Part shown: positions 21,522 through 33,932 of the stretch, in pieces
Numbering within the stretch: position 1 is the first letter of the stretch
How the letters are laid out: the number at the start of each line of letters is the position of its first letter
Assembly (NCBI GenBank): GCA_021234155.1
Contig: JAJEKV010000283.1
Location: 312,001 to 376,000, forward strand
Source of the DNA: Isoetes taiwanensis
Lineage: Eukaryota > Streptophyta > Lycopodiopsida > Isoetales > Isoetaceae
Reading direction: 5' to 3'
DNA length: 64,000 nucleotides
The notes under the pieces: generated by a model
What the model was told of the DNA's origin: nothing
The model's database searches: none
What the model saw: the letters and a program-made list of their open reading frames with translations, nothing else
Program-made: the position numbers and the translations under genes

Positions 21522-23887
21522 TCACAGCCTTCTTTTGGCTTTACAACAAATATATAAAGCAATAACGAACCCAATAAAGAAGCCAATGATAGAGGCCGGT
21601 ATTGATACATCATCAAGAAATGATTCGCCGCCTAGAGATGCAACAAAATGTTGATCGGGAAGATGATGCCTTGCATGGCCTAAGAGGAGGGACCCCGAGA
21701 GGCTGGGTTATGAAGGAGCGAGGTGTTATCATACTTAGTATAGCAAAATTTGGCACCTCTCCCTCCAAGCCCGATTACGAGATAAGTTGAAAATTGATAG
21801 TCAAAAGAGAGCAAAAGAGGGAAGCCGAGCCTATAAGTTGATTATTCGATAGGTCCAAGCTTTCTAGAGCGGATATCTTGGCTAGTCCTTTGGAGGAGTA
21901 GTCCATCAAATTTATTGAAAGAAAGATTCAAATATCGATATTTAAAAACACGCTAGAGCACTTGGGATGGGTCCACTTGAAATTATTTAATGATATGTCT
22001 AACATGCGTAAAGATTAACATAAGCATTTGTATAACTGTGGTATGCATATTTGATTCCCTTGGTCCGTATGCTAAACTGCACGGGTATGTCCATGCTAAT
22101 ATTAATGGGGTATATCGAGTGCGTTGAAAAAAATAACTTCTTTGTTTTTGTAATAAAAAAATCTAAAAATTGTGTGGGAAGCCTTGAAGGTTAGCGATAT
22201 TTGGGAAAGGGAAGAAAGGCATTTGTTGAAGATGACTAGCATCGAAGTTTTGTCATGTTGAGCAGACACATTGGTAATTCCCTGTCATTAGTTGCTTGAT
22301 GCACCTAAAAGTGCTAAACACTGCGACAGCGAAGTATTGTAAATCTCTCTTGAGTGCATTTATTGCTCCCGTCAATATAAGATTCCATTGAAGAATTGTG
22401 AATTTGAAGGGGACTTATAGGTGTCCGGTGATTGTAGGACAAGTCTATATCACGGTTCTTTGAGGAGGAAAAGATTGAGAGATAAACTTCACCTTCAAAA
22501 TGATTGAAAGATACATTGAAGTAGTATTTTGCACTAAGACCCGAGGAAAGGGAGGACGTGAGATGGTTCGATGATACATCGAACACCGCGAGTATTCTTC
22601 TCGGTGCCTTGGAAGGCTTCGGATAGCGATTATTGCTAAGTTGGAAAGTCCTATGGAAACTGGCGGAGGGTAATCTCCTATGGAAGCTATTCCTAGCCAA
22701 GTCAAGGTATACTAAGTTAGGCAGGTTGCCCAAATATGCAGGAATATTGCCACTCAATCTATTATTCTGTAGAGAAAGATGTGCCAAATTGCTGAATCCT
22801 GCAAGCATAGGAGGAAGAGAACCTGTCAAGTTATTGTCAAACAAATCAAGAACTGCCAAATTAGGGAAACTTTGCCAATCTGCTGCATGGAATAATTTAA
22901 GGGCTAAACTTAGCTATTTGGCGATTTTTTAGCACATTTTCAAAAAACCATGGCTAAAGTAAATGGAAAAAAATGGAAAAAAAATAATAATTTTAGCTTA
23001 ACTTTTTTCGGGACTGCACCAACCCTGGAGCTCTTTAGCCAAATGCTAGAAAGTAAAGAGAGTGAAATTTTGTATTGTTTTAGCCAAATCATAGAAACTT
23101 TTAGAATGAATTTCGGGCTAGTTTAGCTAATATCATTCTAGTTTATATGAAATATATGATTAGTAGTTTAGTTTCTAGCATTATGTATTAATTTGAGTCT
23201 AGACTTTGCTAGTTAACATTATTTTAGAATGTTTTCACAAAGAAAATGACTAAAATAAGTGGAAACGATTGAAAAAAAGTATAGTAATTTGGCTTAGTAT
23301 TTTTTGTTGGCCACACCATAGAAATTTTTGCGATGACGTTTGGGTTAGTTTAGCTAAACGCTAGAAAGTATGGGAGGAAAAATTTGTAGAGTTTAGCTAA
23401 ACCACAGAAAGTTTTGGGATTAATATCGAGCAAGTTTAGCTAAAGTCATTACGGCTAATAAAAATATCGATTAGTAATTTATTCACTATTTCTTTGGGAT
23501 GGTCCCACTCAGCATATTATTTCCCAGCTCTAAGATAAAAAGCTTTGTGCAATTGCTAAGCGCTGCAAGCATTTAAGCAAGAGAAGTGTTGAAGGTATTG
23601 TGATACAAAACAAGCGATTCCAAATTATATAAACTTTGCTATTAGCGGGGATGGTTTCCTTAACTTATTCCCTCCTAGATCTATGACCTCAAGTTGTGTG
23701 CAATTGCTAAGTCTTTTTAAAATTCCGCCTCTGATTTGGGGTCTCATTAGATTTTCAGTTGCATATCCCCTGCCTGCGATGGTGAGTATCGTGAGTTGTT
23801 GAAGATTTGAAATCTCATCGAGGAATCTTTGATGTCAAACAAATTTCACGATAAGTCTAGAAGTTTGAGGGGCGTTAAGTTCCACAA
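21522..23887 (-). pseudogene. LRR receptor-like protein gene 1, 3' part (broken)
   Basis: This is the C-terminal half of an extracellular LRR protein, read on the minus strand. Pieces of plant-type LRRs (L..L.L..N.L.G.IP) occur at 23500-23880 and 22314-22859 (for example LANLPNLVYLDLARNSF-like repeats). The conserved CSH-like end, a single membrane helix (ASIIGFFIGF, about 21540-21600) and a very short basic tail KAKRRL follow, with a stop at 21522-21524. This is the plan of receptor-like proteins without a kinase, which usually act at the plasma membrane with a partner kinase. There are many frameshifts. It is interrupted by an AT-rich insert (22886-23495) and cut at 23887 by chromovirus B; the 5' part is at 37517-38052. 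Confidence 0.85.
22886..23495. mobile_element. AT-rich insertion inside LRR gene 1
   Basis: In LRR gene 2 the coding sequence runs directly from CCAATCCACT to GGGATGGTCCCAC (57260-57285). In gene 1 about 610 AT-rich bases lie between the same two points. The insert repeats words of the form TTTAGC(T/C)AAA followed by GCTAGAAAGT (near 23035, 23080, 23350 and 23390). No coding frame and no clean terminal inverted repeat is seen. It is probably a small non-autonomous transposon; an acquired intron is less likely. Confidence 0.5.
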
Positions 23888-25351
23888 TGTGGCGTCCCCT
23901 ACTTGTATATGGTGCACTCACAGGTACACAAGCGAGGGAGTTCATCCCCATACTAGCTCCATCGCGTCTGAGGGGCCCTCCACATATCACTACACGTAGT
24001 AGAGAGTCGGTGGGAAGAGTGAAGGGTCATTACCCGTCTCCCTCGGGGTCTACCTAGGCTGCGAGGCGTAAACATACATGTCGGTGCATAACATCATCAC
24101 ATATCCACCTCGAAGGGTGGTACATCAACATCTGCATAGACAAAGATCAGCACAATACATATGGGTTCCTACCCAAGGCTCGGAACTCGGGGATGGCCCG
24201 GCGGCTTGGGTCTCAGTTCATTGCGGACAGAATCATGACAATGGATTTGGTGGCATGAAAACATGGCATAGGGTTGTCCTCCATCGCCCCTCCTGTGCAC
24301 ACTTTGCGAGTAGGTTGAAGAGTGTTGGGACTGGCTGTAGCCCGCCCGGATGCATAGCCAAAGGGGCTACTCTGGGTTGCATCTCCCGGTCCCGATGGGG
24401 CGAGGGTAGGGATCACTCCCACCGGAGGTCTCCATCTTGCGACTCAAAGGTGACTAGAGGGCCCTTTGCCCGTATTCGACTTAACCTTTGGAAAGTGAAC
24501 ACCACTCCGCGGGTGTCGAGCCCATGCCTTACCCAGCACTCGGTGGCAAGCCATTAGACCTAGTCCACAATGATCCCCAGATGGGCCTTACACACCGGAG
24601 GGATCATTCAAGAGTCGAACACGAACCTCCTTCTAAGCGGTCCGCCCCTTCACCCACAACCAGGTGTGGTTCTTGTACGCGGGCGAATCTACGATTGTAC
24701 TAAGGAGGCTAGCTAGGAGCATCAACTACTAAGCTTTAAGTCTCTACCCCCTTCCCAATACAATGAGTCCCGGGAATTCATCCATCCATAGAACTAAAGA
24801 ATAAGAACTAATCTATATCATAGAGTTAGGTTCTTTTAGTTAGGAGTCAATCTTGGGATCTGCTTGGCTACTAAGGGCAATTTAATAGGCTAAACCTATT
24901 GGTTTGATGGTACTGGAATACGATTTAGGCTATTAAATCGACTAAATGCCTGATCCCTGGTTCACTCCTCTTGATCGAAGGCGTCCATGTCATTTGTTAC
25001 GATTGGGGATGCGGTCGGAAGGAGAATCGGCGAGCTAGGGCGCTGAAGATCTTGGGAGTTGGATTAGACTCCTCGAACTCATGCTGGCTGGGAGCTCGGA
25101 AGGTTTCGTGGGCGAAAAAAGGAAGATAGGCTCCACCGATTAGGTTTAGGGTTTCCATGACCCTTGGTGCGCCTTTAATGGGTTAAAGGTTTAAGGTGTG
25201 CACATTGCTAAGTGTGTGCACCCTTGCAAGATTGCCCCCTAGAGCCCTTGCTTGTTTACGTCGTCGTACCGTCGTTTGGAATGGCGTGTGCGGCGTGGCC
25301 GGTGCGATGCGGTATCGTCTTGAGGCCGTATATCGTCTTTGGAGCGTCACA
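23888..25351 (-). repeat. 3' LTR of chromovirus B
   Basis: 1464 bp with TG...CA ends, collinear with the LTRs at 32494-33932, 36030-37516 and 59648-61136. It is the 3' LTR because the purine-rich AAGGTGGGGAGAA (minus strand, 25352-25364) and the integrase lie next to its right end. The polypurine tract is identical in position to that of chromovirus E. Confidence 0.88.
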
Positions 25352-25367
25352 TTCTCCCCACCTTAAA
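25352..25367 (-). other. Polypurine tract of chromovirus B
   Basis: On the minus strand TTTAAGGTGGGGAGAA ends exactly at the 3' LTR boundary. The same purine run precedes the LTR of chromovirus E. Confidence 0.8.
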
Positions 25368-26090
25368 TTGATGTTGTCCGCAGCATCGTGGGTCTCCCCA
25401 CCTTGGGATCTTCTTAACCTGCAATCAAATTGATGCATACGATATACTATTATCATAGTTACACATTTATTAGGATTACCTCAAGGTAATATTTTTTAGA
25501 ACATTATTATACTATTATTCAATCAAATACTTATCAATCCGTATGTCATTACAACAATTACCCATTAATTTTACTTATCATAATGTTTTAGTTTATCAAT
25601 ATATATACAATTATTCTCTGAGATACTCTTCATTCCTTGCAATATATTACAACAAAATTTGTGTTGCAAGTCTTCGTAGATCAACCTCCTAGCCCTCCGG
25701 AGCGCTCTATTGGCCTGCAGGTCAACACTACGTTAGTACCATTTTTAATTTATGAATTCGGTTATAAGGGAACCACCCCATCTATCTACATGAATGCATG
25801 GCTAATCTCCCGGCGTAGGAAGAGGATGCTTCTTCCATCGTGGCCGTGGAGACAGCGCCCTATAATGCCTATATGGCGCTCATGCCTACACCTTTAGTTG
25901 CCCAGCATAGAGGATAGGGTCCTTCGCGTATATGGGGCGTGAAGGATAGGGTCCTCCCCGTAGGCATTGACTAGAAGTGCTTTTCCTATCAATGCAATCC
26001 TGAATGACCTCTTATCTCTCAAGATTCGTCTACTTAGGTGGGGCCAGTAGACTTTCCAAAAGCGGAACAGCGGTCATGCCTACATTGACA

Positions 26091-26934
26091 TTACACCCGT
26101 CTAGAGATCGCAGGTAGTGATCTCATCATTAACAACTTTCGCGCATGCAACCCATACCTCATAGGTTGCATCGTGATAGAGTTAACTATGCAAGCTATAA
26201 ATCTACACAAATCGACATGCGAGCCGATTTCTTCCACGGATAACCTTGCGTCCCATTGCTCCATAAAGCGTGGGTATTGCTTTATCGGATCTCTTTTAAG
26301 TACCCCATGTCGCGTCTTCCATAGGCAAGTGTTTTCCACTTGACCAAGTATTGGAGAAACTCCGATCTCCTTGTTTTCTTGAATGCTTTATCAAAAATTA
26401 GTTACGGAACTATTTCTATACGCTCTTATGTCATTTCAACATCGTTGGAGTGTCGAGACTTCATGCATTGGGGTGTGCTTCTTGAGCAAACTCACGTGGA
26501 AGACTTTGTGAATCTTTAGGTGTCTTTGGTAGATCAATCGTAGGATTGATCACCTATCCTCTTGACTAATACTGGAAGGGTCCGGCCCACCTTGGAGCAA
26601 GCTTCTTACAATTTTCGATCGAGGAGCTTCACCTGCTTCACTTTTATCTTGAGCCATACATCATCTCCAACTTGGAACTCTCATTTATCCAGTGCTTGTC
26701 GTGATGCTCTTTAATGGACTCCTTCTTTTGCAGAAGATATCCTCGAACTTCTTCCACGAGGCTGCGCATGTAAGCCCAACATTTCTGCAAAACTTCCACT
26801 TTTGACGCGGGGCTGTGCCAAATATGCGGAGTTAGGCATTGGTAGCCGTAATTAATCATGAGCGGCGACATTTGGGATGATTCTGCTTGGTGCTATTATA
26901 TGCAAACTCCACCAAGTGATTGAGTCCGGTCCTT
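26091..26934 (-). pseudogene. Integrase C-terminus and chromodomain remnant of chromovirus B
   Basis: On the minus strand, 26930-26644 reads HLVEFAYNS, then SPLMINYGYQCLTPHIWH and VEEVRGYLL, matching the integrase tail of chromovirus E (61957-62703). After frame changes, 26339-26091 gives the chromodomain end (ATWVLKRD-like, then IKQYPRFMEQWD). Upstream of about 26934 the similarity to pol stops at once. A deletion or replacement has therefore removed the catalytic integrase core, RNase H, RT and protease. Confidence 0.8.
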
Positions 26935-28270
26935 CAATGTAGCTCTCCAGCTGCGTGCTTTTCACTCAACTTTGGCACATCTGACCTTAGTCTCATGAAC
27001 CTCGATTGTATACGCGCTTTATTTTGTACCCTTCTTTGCGCAATCACGTAAAATTGCTGCATCATGTTGGACTTGTATTCCCGTGGAACATAATGGCTTG
27101 AAGGCTTTAGAAAACTTCTTGATCTGATCAAATTTCGCGGGTATAATTTTTGGTACCAAATCAGATCAACAAAGTATTTAAATATTGGCAACAAAATATA
27201 TTTATTATATATTATTTCAATTACAATGCTACTAGGATTTAAGAATCTAACTATTCTTGAAATCGTAGGTAGGATGGGTTATCCTCTAGAAATTTCTTAA
27301 CTTGGGCGTTCCCCTGGGCGTCCCAAGTTCCTAAGGACATTGGTTGTGACCATGCAGTAAATTTTGTCACCAATTCCTCTACTCTGCGGTTGGAGGTGTA
27401 GGCGGCGATTCTTGCCAATCTTCCCTGCCGTCGGTGGGGGCCGCAGTAGTCGAAGATGTCAAGTGCCATGGCTCTCTTGACTAAAGACGGCATAGTCGGC
27501 GTTTGCAGCTATTGAGCATGCATGCCAAAGCGAGAGAGAGTGCAATGAGCATAAACACTCCTTCTTAGCCAGGGGACTGAATTTGCGGTGTATTACAGCT
27601 ATTCTACCATCGGCGGCCGGGGAAGGTAGTACCTCAACGACTTTGTCATTGTGTGTTGCTGATGACTCTCCACTGCTTGGCCTCCGTTCTATGCCTTAGG
27701 CATATTCGCCGACCTCTACCTCGGTGATTTCTTGGTAGTCTCTAATTGTCGATGAAACTTCGCTGGCGTCAATTCCTGCTGAAGCTTGGCATCAAGATGC
27801 TTCGTGGTCTTCCCACGGACTCCCATCCGTTCTTGGATGGCATAGAACTCCTCCTCGGATGGCAGCTCTCGAGCTTCCATTATTTGCCTTATGTTCTTTG
27901 TTGGCACGGATGTCGAAGTCGACTCTCTGTATAGGTGTGAAGCTTCTCTCATGAAGGGGAAGTGCGAGACTCCTCGGACGATGAAGTCGTCAAATGCAGT
28001 TCTTTACCCTTGGTTGGTGCGGCGACTTCGTCAAGCGAACTCCCTCTCTCTACATTGGGGAGATTGGGATATCATTGAGTAGGTATTCCTCACCGATCAA
28101 TGATGATGGGGGCTAGGCTTGTGATGCCTAGCCCTGAGTGAAGGCGACTCACGAGGGGTCTGGCGGCCCGGCTCGAAGTTGGTTAACTCCTCTTCAGCTA
28201 GCCATTTGTTCTTCTGTTTGGTCGAGCTCCACATATTCTTCATCTTAGATTCCTCTTCTTACGTTCTTCC
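26935..28270 (-). other. Unrecognised minus-strand coding-like stretch in chromovirus B
   Basis: Minus-strand open pieces at 27194-26934, 27493-27251 (80 aa, containing ALDIFDYCGPHRRQGRLARI) and 27952-27716 (78 aa, containing EEEFYAIQERMGVRG) lie where pol should be. Their composition is protein-like and mostly charged, but I recognise no family. They may be a diverged Gag, an extra retrotransposon reading frame, or captured host sequence. Frameshifts separate them, and none has a supported start. Confidence 0.35.
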
Positions 28271-28817
28271 TTCTTGCTCCTGGTCTTGCCAAAAAGCATC
28301 AGTGCAGCTGCTTTGAGGATGCTATGGGGTCCACCTCCATGGGAGGGAATAGATGTTTCCCCATTGGGTTTTATTACGGTGGGAAAGGAATATGGCCAAA
28401 GGCGGCGGTGTAGGAAAAAGTACTTGGTCTGTCAAGCTGTCGGGGACCATGTAATCCCAGCAACCTCTGTGCCTTGTTGGTCAAATACTTGGCAATTTTG
28501 GGACATCACCCAAAGGCGCTTGAAGGGATGGGCGGGGAACAAAATAGCAGTGCAAGGGGAATTTGTACTAGGGGGTGACCTACCTAGCTTGGAACTTCGG
28601 CTAAAAACTTCGCCTATATCTTTGGCGTTGCATGCAAAGTTGCTTGGACATCAATCTCTTTACGGAAAAATTTGGAAGATGTTGTTGGCGTTGGTCTGGT
28701 ACATGTGCCTTGTATTTTGTACCATCGCTGAAGTCGGCCGGTTGCCATTGCTCTAGGGAAGATGTGACTAGCAAAGCGGATCTGGGAGGCCTATGGGAAA
28801 TTTGGGACATCGCAGGA
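28271..28817. other. Unrecognised interior of chromovirus B
   Basis: A plus-strand frame of 160 codons (28274-28756) and a minus-strand frame (28810-28601, 69 aa, with SSLEQWQPADFSDGTKYKA) overlap. The minus strand is the element's coding strand, so it is more likely real. No known domain is seen. Confidence 0.3.
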
Positions 28818-29440
28818 TAGGATTCTATCCTGCCTACAAAGTGTGCATGTATGGCTAAAGTTTTGTCCAGCGGATGTGGTGAGTTGGTATAGGCCTAGTA
28901 ATGCCAAAATAAATGTGCACTTGGTGAGGGGGTTCAACCACGACCCGGTGTATGTTGCTTTGGGAGTTGGTTATTGGGGTTATCACGATGATGATCCCCG
29001 GCGTGGTAGAACTTGTGCCTATGCATGTCCTCCACTTTATGCGCCATAAAGGCGGCGAGGATAAGCTCCACAATAATTGTGTGGTATGCACCCGGTAAAA
29101 ATTGGCTTCCATCTATCTTTGGGGGCTGAGTGCTTGAGTTTGTTGCCTAAAATTTCCACGACTTCTGGTGATTCTATCCTGCCTACAAAGTGTGCATGTA
29201 TGGCTAAAGTTTTTGCCCAGCGGATGTGTGGTGAGTTGGTATAGGCCTAGTAATGCCAAAATAAATGTGCACTTGGTGGGGGGTTCAACCACGACCGGTG
29301 TATGTTTAGCTTTGGGAGTTGGTTATTGGGGTTATCACGATGATGATCCCCGGCGTGGTAGAACTTGTGCCTATGCATGTCCTCCACTTTTAATGCGCCG
29401 CCAAAGGCGGCGGGATAAACTCACAATAATTTGTGCAGTA
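28818..29440. repeat. Direct repeat of about 270 bp (two copies, spacing about 353 bp)
   Basis: A block beginning GATTCTATCCTGCCTACAAA at 28819 recurs at 29171 and stays similar to about 29085 and 29440. It contains GGTATAGGCCTAGTAATGCC and GATGATGATCCCCGGCG. The copies differ by small indels. It lies in the interior of chromovirus B. Confidence 0.85.
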
Positions 29441-30507
29441 TCACACAGGTATTGTGGAGATCTTGCCCTTATAAAATGAAGTGACATCACATAACAAAGA
29501 TTCTCCGTCGAGATATCATCAAGTAACTAATAACCAACTCCCAACTAAACGCTGGCGGTCGAGTTGAACCCGACCATTTGCACATTATTGGCATTACCTA
29601 CCACACCAGACCGTTAAACAAGCCACATCACGCAACAGGGGATAGGATAATCACGCCGAGAGAATGGGGAAAGTACAGCGGCAACAACTATACCCGAGGT
29701 GTTCTATGAAGCCCGTTTTCAGTAACGTACTCACAGTATTATTGGGCTTATCTACTGCCTTATGGCGGGAACGAAAGTGGAGGACACAGGCACCAAGCCG
29801 TGGGGTATATCATCTTCCCAAAGCTAACATACAGCAGTGGGGTTGAACCCGACAAATGCACGCATTAAACTATATAAGTCACCACACATCGTTAGGCAGG
29901 CAAAACTTCAACACACTATATCTTGAGGAAGCACCCTATGGGAGCTGGTCAAGAGCAGACTTGTAGGGTGTCAAAATGGAAAATGGGGACCCTGTTTATA
30001 GACAGGGAAAAACCTAATTTTTGGATGACTTAAATTTTTATTGGGGTTGGGCAATTCTGACCTAGGAGGGGTCCAAATGAGGATTTGAAGACTACTTTTG
30101 GGGTTTGAGCATGCTAAGATTAGCTAATGAACCTATTGCAACAAGCTGGAGGTCATTTGGATATGGCATGGTGGAGAATTTCTTTGAGAGGTCTCACCGC
30201 GTTCTTGAGACCAATAATGAAAGTTTTCATTTTTGAGTGAGACATTGACTCTAAATGGGTTAAACTTGTCCAATTTGGGTGATATAAGGGTCTAATTCTG
30301 CTGGACTCATCGAGTTAGGCAGAATTGACCCCTTATTTAGTTGATTTGGAGCTGTTTTGGGCACTTTTGGGGCATGGTCTCACACATTGCGTCCAGACCA
30401 AAAATGAACTTTTCATTTTCGCTCCTGGTGCGACGTGTGAGACATCCTCTCAATTTTGTTCAAAATGTCAGTTTTAACTAAAACAAAAGCTAGAACTCAG
30501 TAACTTA
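29441..30507. other. Chromovirus B interior without recognised genes
   Basis: About 1.07 kb with no frame I can support. At 30185-30470 it contains repeated sentences around CTCACCGCGTTCTTGAGACC and GAAAGTTTTCATTTT. Related words recur in the leader at 32020-32290 and 35560-35830, so these are loose internal repeats of the element. Confidence 0.4.
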
Positions 30508-31189
30508 ACTCAATTAAGCAAGATTGCACATGTTACTTTGTCAAAAACTCTTTATATTAACAAAATTTTTCTATTATTTACAAAATTTTTAAGGTCGCTC
30601 TCCCTTGATGTAGCTAGCAAGATGCATGGCCTGCTTCATTAGTGTCACTCTCTTTGCATGGTAATGCGGTATTGAATCTTCAAAATCTTTGCACTAGTTT
30701 TTGCTCTGTTGCTTCTTGCAGCGCCAGCAACATCTCATCCGTCACCTTCATCTCCGTGTTGTATTCTTGAATTACCTCTCGGACTAGTCGGGCCGAGCGG
30801 TGCGGGGAATCAGAACCCGGTATTTGAAAATGCTGATCTCTCTCGAGCTTTCCTCTCGCTCTCCTTTTCGCGGTTCTCTTTTTGCACGGTGGTCTAGGAG
30901 GCTTGGGATTACGTGGTGGTGGCCGATTAATACGGCTCTTAACCGTCGAATGTCCACCTTCTAGACCTTGGCGGGGTCTATCACATCGCCTCGGGCTGGC
31001 TGCGGTAGCTTTGTTTTACGTCCCCCGTTGGGTATGGTGGGGGCTTCTGCGCTGCTTTCGGGCTGCTCGAAGTGGGGTATTGTCTGCTCATTGGCGGGAT
31101 CGCTTGAAGAACCCAGCCTCTTTATTGATTAGGGTTATAGTCGTCATCCTCAGGAGTCATCCGGGGAGGATGGGGAACTTAATCTACTG

Positions 31190-31807
31190 ACGTTCTTGAA
31201 TAACTACCTTGATTGGTGGGGTTTTCTTGAGTTTCCTTTTGCTCACCTCCACGAATTTCCATTTCTTCAGTTTCAGTTCCTCGGCTACCTTGGCTTCTTC
31301 CTCTTCTCTCTTCCTTTTCTTACATTTCCCTCTTCCTCTCCCCTGGCGTTCTTTTTGCCCGTGCCTCTTGATCCGCCGCTAGTTCTTAGATCTTAATTTG
31401 GATCGGCGTCGGCTCTCTCTGTTCCTCCTGCTCCTCTGCTTCCTTCTCGCGAATTCAGGCTTCGAGCTCTTCTTCCAAGGTCAGCTCGTGAGTCGGCTGC
31501 CTCTGCTCTTCGCGAGCCTTGGTCCTCCGCTCTCACTGTGCTCCCTCCTCTTCTTCTTCGAGCACCTCTGTGCAGCTCCCGAGGCATCTTCTGGTGTCGA
31601 CCTCCTGGTCTATCTCCTCGTCCTCCGTTCCTCCCTGCTGGGATTCTTCCCTTTGATGCTCATCTGAAGGTGCTTCCTCGTTCGATGAAGTCTGGTCCCT
31701 TTGGTTAAGAAGGCGCTCCTGAAGCATCCTCCATATCAGGCTAGGATCTTGGGCGCTGGGCGATTCTCCAGGTCGGGGGACTCGAGCGGTCTGCTTGGTT
31801 CGGCCAT
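31190..31807 (-). pseudogene. Gag N-terminal remnant of chromovirus B, copy 1
   Basis: On the minus strand a frame beginning near 31807 (MAEP) continues, with shifts, into 31727-31533 and 31587-31393. It is Glu/Arg/Gln-rich (for example RTKGEE-type repeats and EVLEEEEEGAQ), which suggests a charged coiled-coil Gag N-terminus. It follows the 5' LTR and leader, as Gag should. Copy 2 is at 34507-35343. Confidence 0.5.
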
Positions 31808-32481
31808 GTTTGGCCGATTCGTCGATCCAGAATTCGTGTAGAAAAATCGCCTTAGCGGGAGCAAATTTCTATGGAGGAGCGTACAAATGGGGAGGGGTCC
31901 TAGGTCTATTTATAGATGGCCAATTTTAGGTCAAATTCAAACTACTCTTTTGGATGAGCCAAGACACTTATTATCTTACTAGATGGCTAAATTTAGACAT
32001 TTCTAACCTCATGGTCTCATCACGTTCGCCCAGATCAATAATGAAAGTTTCATTTTGCTCTGGCGGCGACATATGAACATGGTGGACCCCTGATGCCAAA
32101 TTTTATACTCTCTAAGCATGTTTTAGGAATGTAACATACTAATCTAGCTAGTTTTTAGCTTGAAATTGAATTACCATGTTACTTTTCTGAAATTCATCAC
32201 TTTTCAAGGTGTTGTTGGCTCAATGTCTCTGCGTTGCGCCCGACTTAAAATGAACTTTTCATTATTGGTCTGGTCTGGCGTGTGTGAGACCATCCCTTTT
32301 GAAGGTTTTGGCTCACTAATTTTTGTCTTTTTTATGTTCTAATTCATTGCTTGTTACTAGCTTAGCATATACTACAAAAATGAGAAAAACTTTTCCCATT
32401 TTTTGAGGTTTGAGGATCTTATCAAGTTAGTACTCTTTGGGGAGCATGGTCGGTGCTTTGCTCTTGGTCTCCAAGAACATT

Positions 32482-32493
32482 GCTCGATACCCT
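32482..32493 (-). other. Primer-binding site, copy 1
   Basis: Directly after the 5' LTR on the minus strand the sequence reads AGGGTATCGAGC, close to the TGGTATCAGAGC site complementary to initiator methionine tRNA used by most plant Ty3/gypsy elements. One or two bases differ. Confidence 0.65.
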
Positions 32494-33932
32494 TGTGGCG
32501 TCCCCTACTTCATTATCACGGTGCACTCACCGTATACAAGCGAGTTCATCCCCATACCGGCTCCATGCGTCTGGGGCCCTCCACATATCACTACACCATG
32601 CTTGAGTCCCGGTGGGAAGAGTGAAGGGGTCATTACCCAGATCTCCCTCGGGGTCTACCTAGGCTGGCGGGCGTAAACATACATGTCGATTGCATAACCT
32701 CATCACATATCCACCTCGAAGGGTGGTACATCAACATCTGCATAGACAAAGATCAGCACAATACATATGGATTCCTACCCAAGGCTCGGACTCTGGGGAT
32801 GGCCCGGCGACTTGGGTCTCGAGTTCATTGCGAGGCAGAATCATGACAATGGATTTGGTGGCATGAGAACATGGCATAGGGTTGCCCACTCCATCCGCCC
32901 CCACTTTGCGAGTAGGTTGAAGAGTGTTGGGACTGTGTAGCCAGCATGGGATGCATAGCCAAAGGGGCTACTCTGGGTTGCATCTCCCCGGTCGATGATG
33001 GGGCGGTGGGATCACTCCCACGAGAGGTCTCCATGCTGACTCAAGGTGACTAGAGGGCCTTTGCCCTTGACCGACTTAACCCTTTGGAAAGTGAACACCA
33101 CTCCCGCGGTGTCGAGCCCATGCCTTACCAGCACTTTCGGTGGCAAGCCACTAGACCTAGTCCACAATGATCCCCGGTGGGCCTTACACACCCGGAGGGA
33201 TCGTCAAGAGTCGAACCACGAACCTCCTTCTAAGCCCGGTCGGCCCCTTCACCCACAACCAGGTGTGGTTCTTGTACCAGTAGAATCTACGGTGTACTAA
33301 GGAGGCTAGCTAGGAGCATCAACTACTAAGCTTTAAGTCTCTACCCCCTTCCCAATACAATGAGTCCTGAGAATTCATCCATCCATCACATCATCATAGA
33401 ACTAAAAGAATAAGAACTAATCTATATCATAGAGTTAGGTTCTTTAGTTAGGGTCAATCTTGGGATGCCTTGGCTACTAAGGGCAATTTAATAGGCTAAA
33501 CCTATTGGTTCGATGGCTGGAATACGGTTTAGGCTATTAAATCGACTAAATACCTGATCCCTGGTTCCTCCTCTTGATCCGAGAAGGCGTCCATGTCATT
33601 TGTTACCTTTGGGGATGCGGTCGGAAGGAGAATCACGGCGAGCTAGAACGCCACGGGCAGATCTTGGGAGTTAATTTGACTCCTCGGTAGCGTTTACCTT
33701 AACCGGCTCTCAGTTAGGTTTAGGATTTCCAAGACCCTTGGTCTGCCTTTAATGGGTTAAAGGTTTAAGGTGTGCACATTGCTAAGTGTGCGCACCCTTG
33801 CAAGTTGCCCCCTGGGGCGCCCTTGCTTGGTTACACGTCGGCGTACACGTCGTTTGGAATGGTGTAATGCTGGCGTGGCGGTGCGATGCGGTATCGTCTT
33901 GAGGCCGTATATATCGTCTTTGGGCAATCACA
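32494..33932 (-). repeat. Duplicated 5' LTR of chromovirus B (copy 1)
   Basis: 1439 bp, collinear with 36030-37516. The right end is altered (AATCACA in place of CGTCACA). LRR gene flank follows directly (AAAGTGCTGTCAAGTTACA), just as after copy 2. It is therefore part of the tandem duplication, not a separate solo LTR insertion. Confidence 0.88.

Noticed and set aside
32494-33932. Independent solo LTR insertion
   Set aside because: It is followed by the same LRR flank as the true 5' LTR and belongs to the tandem duplication, so it is not a separate insertion event.
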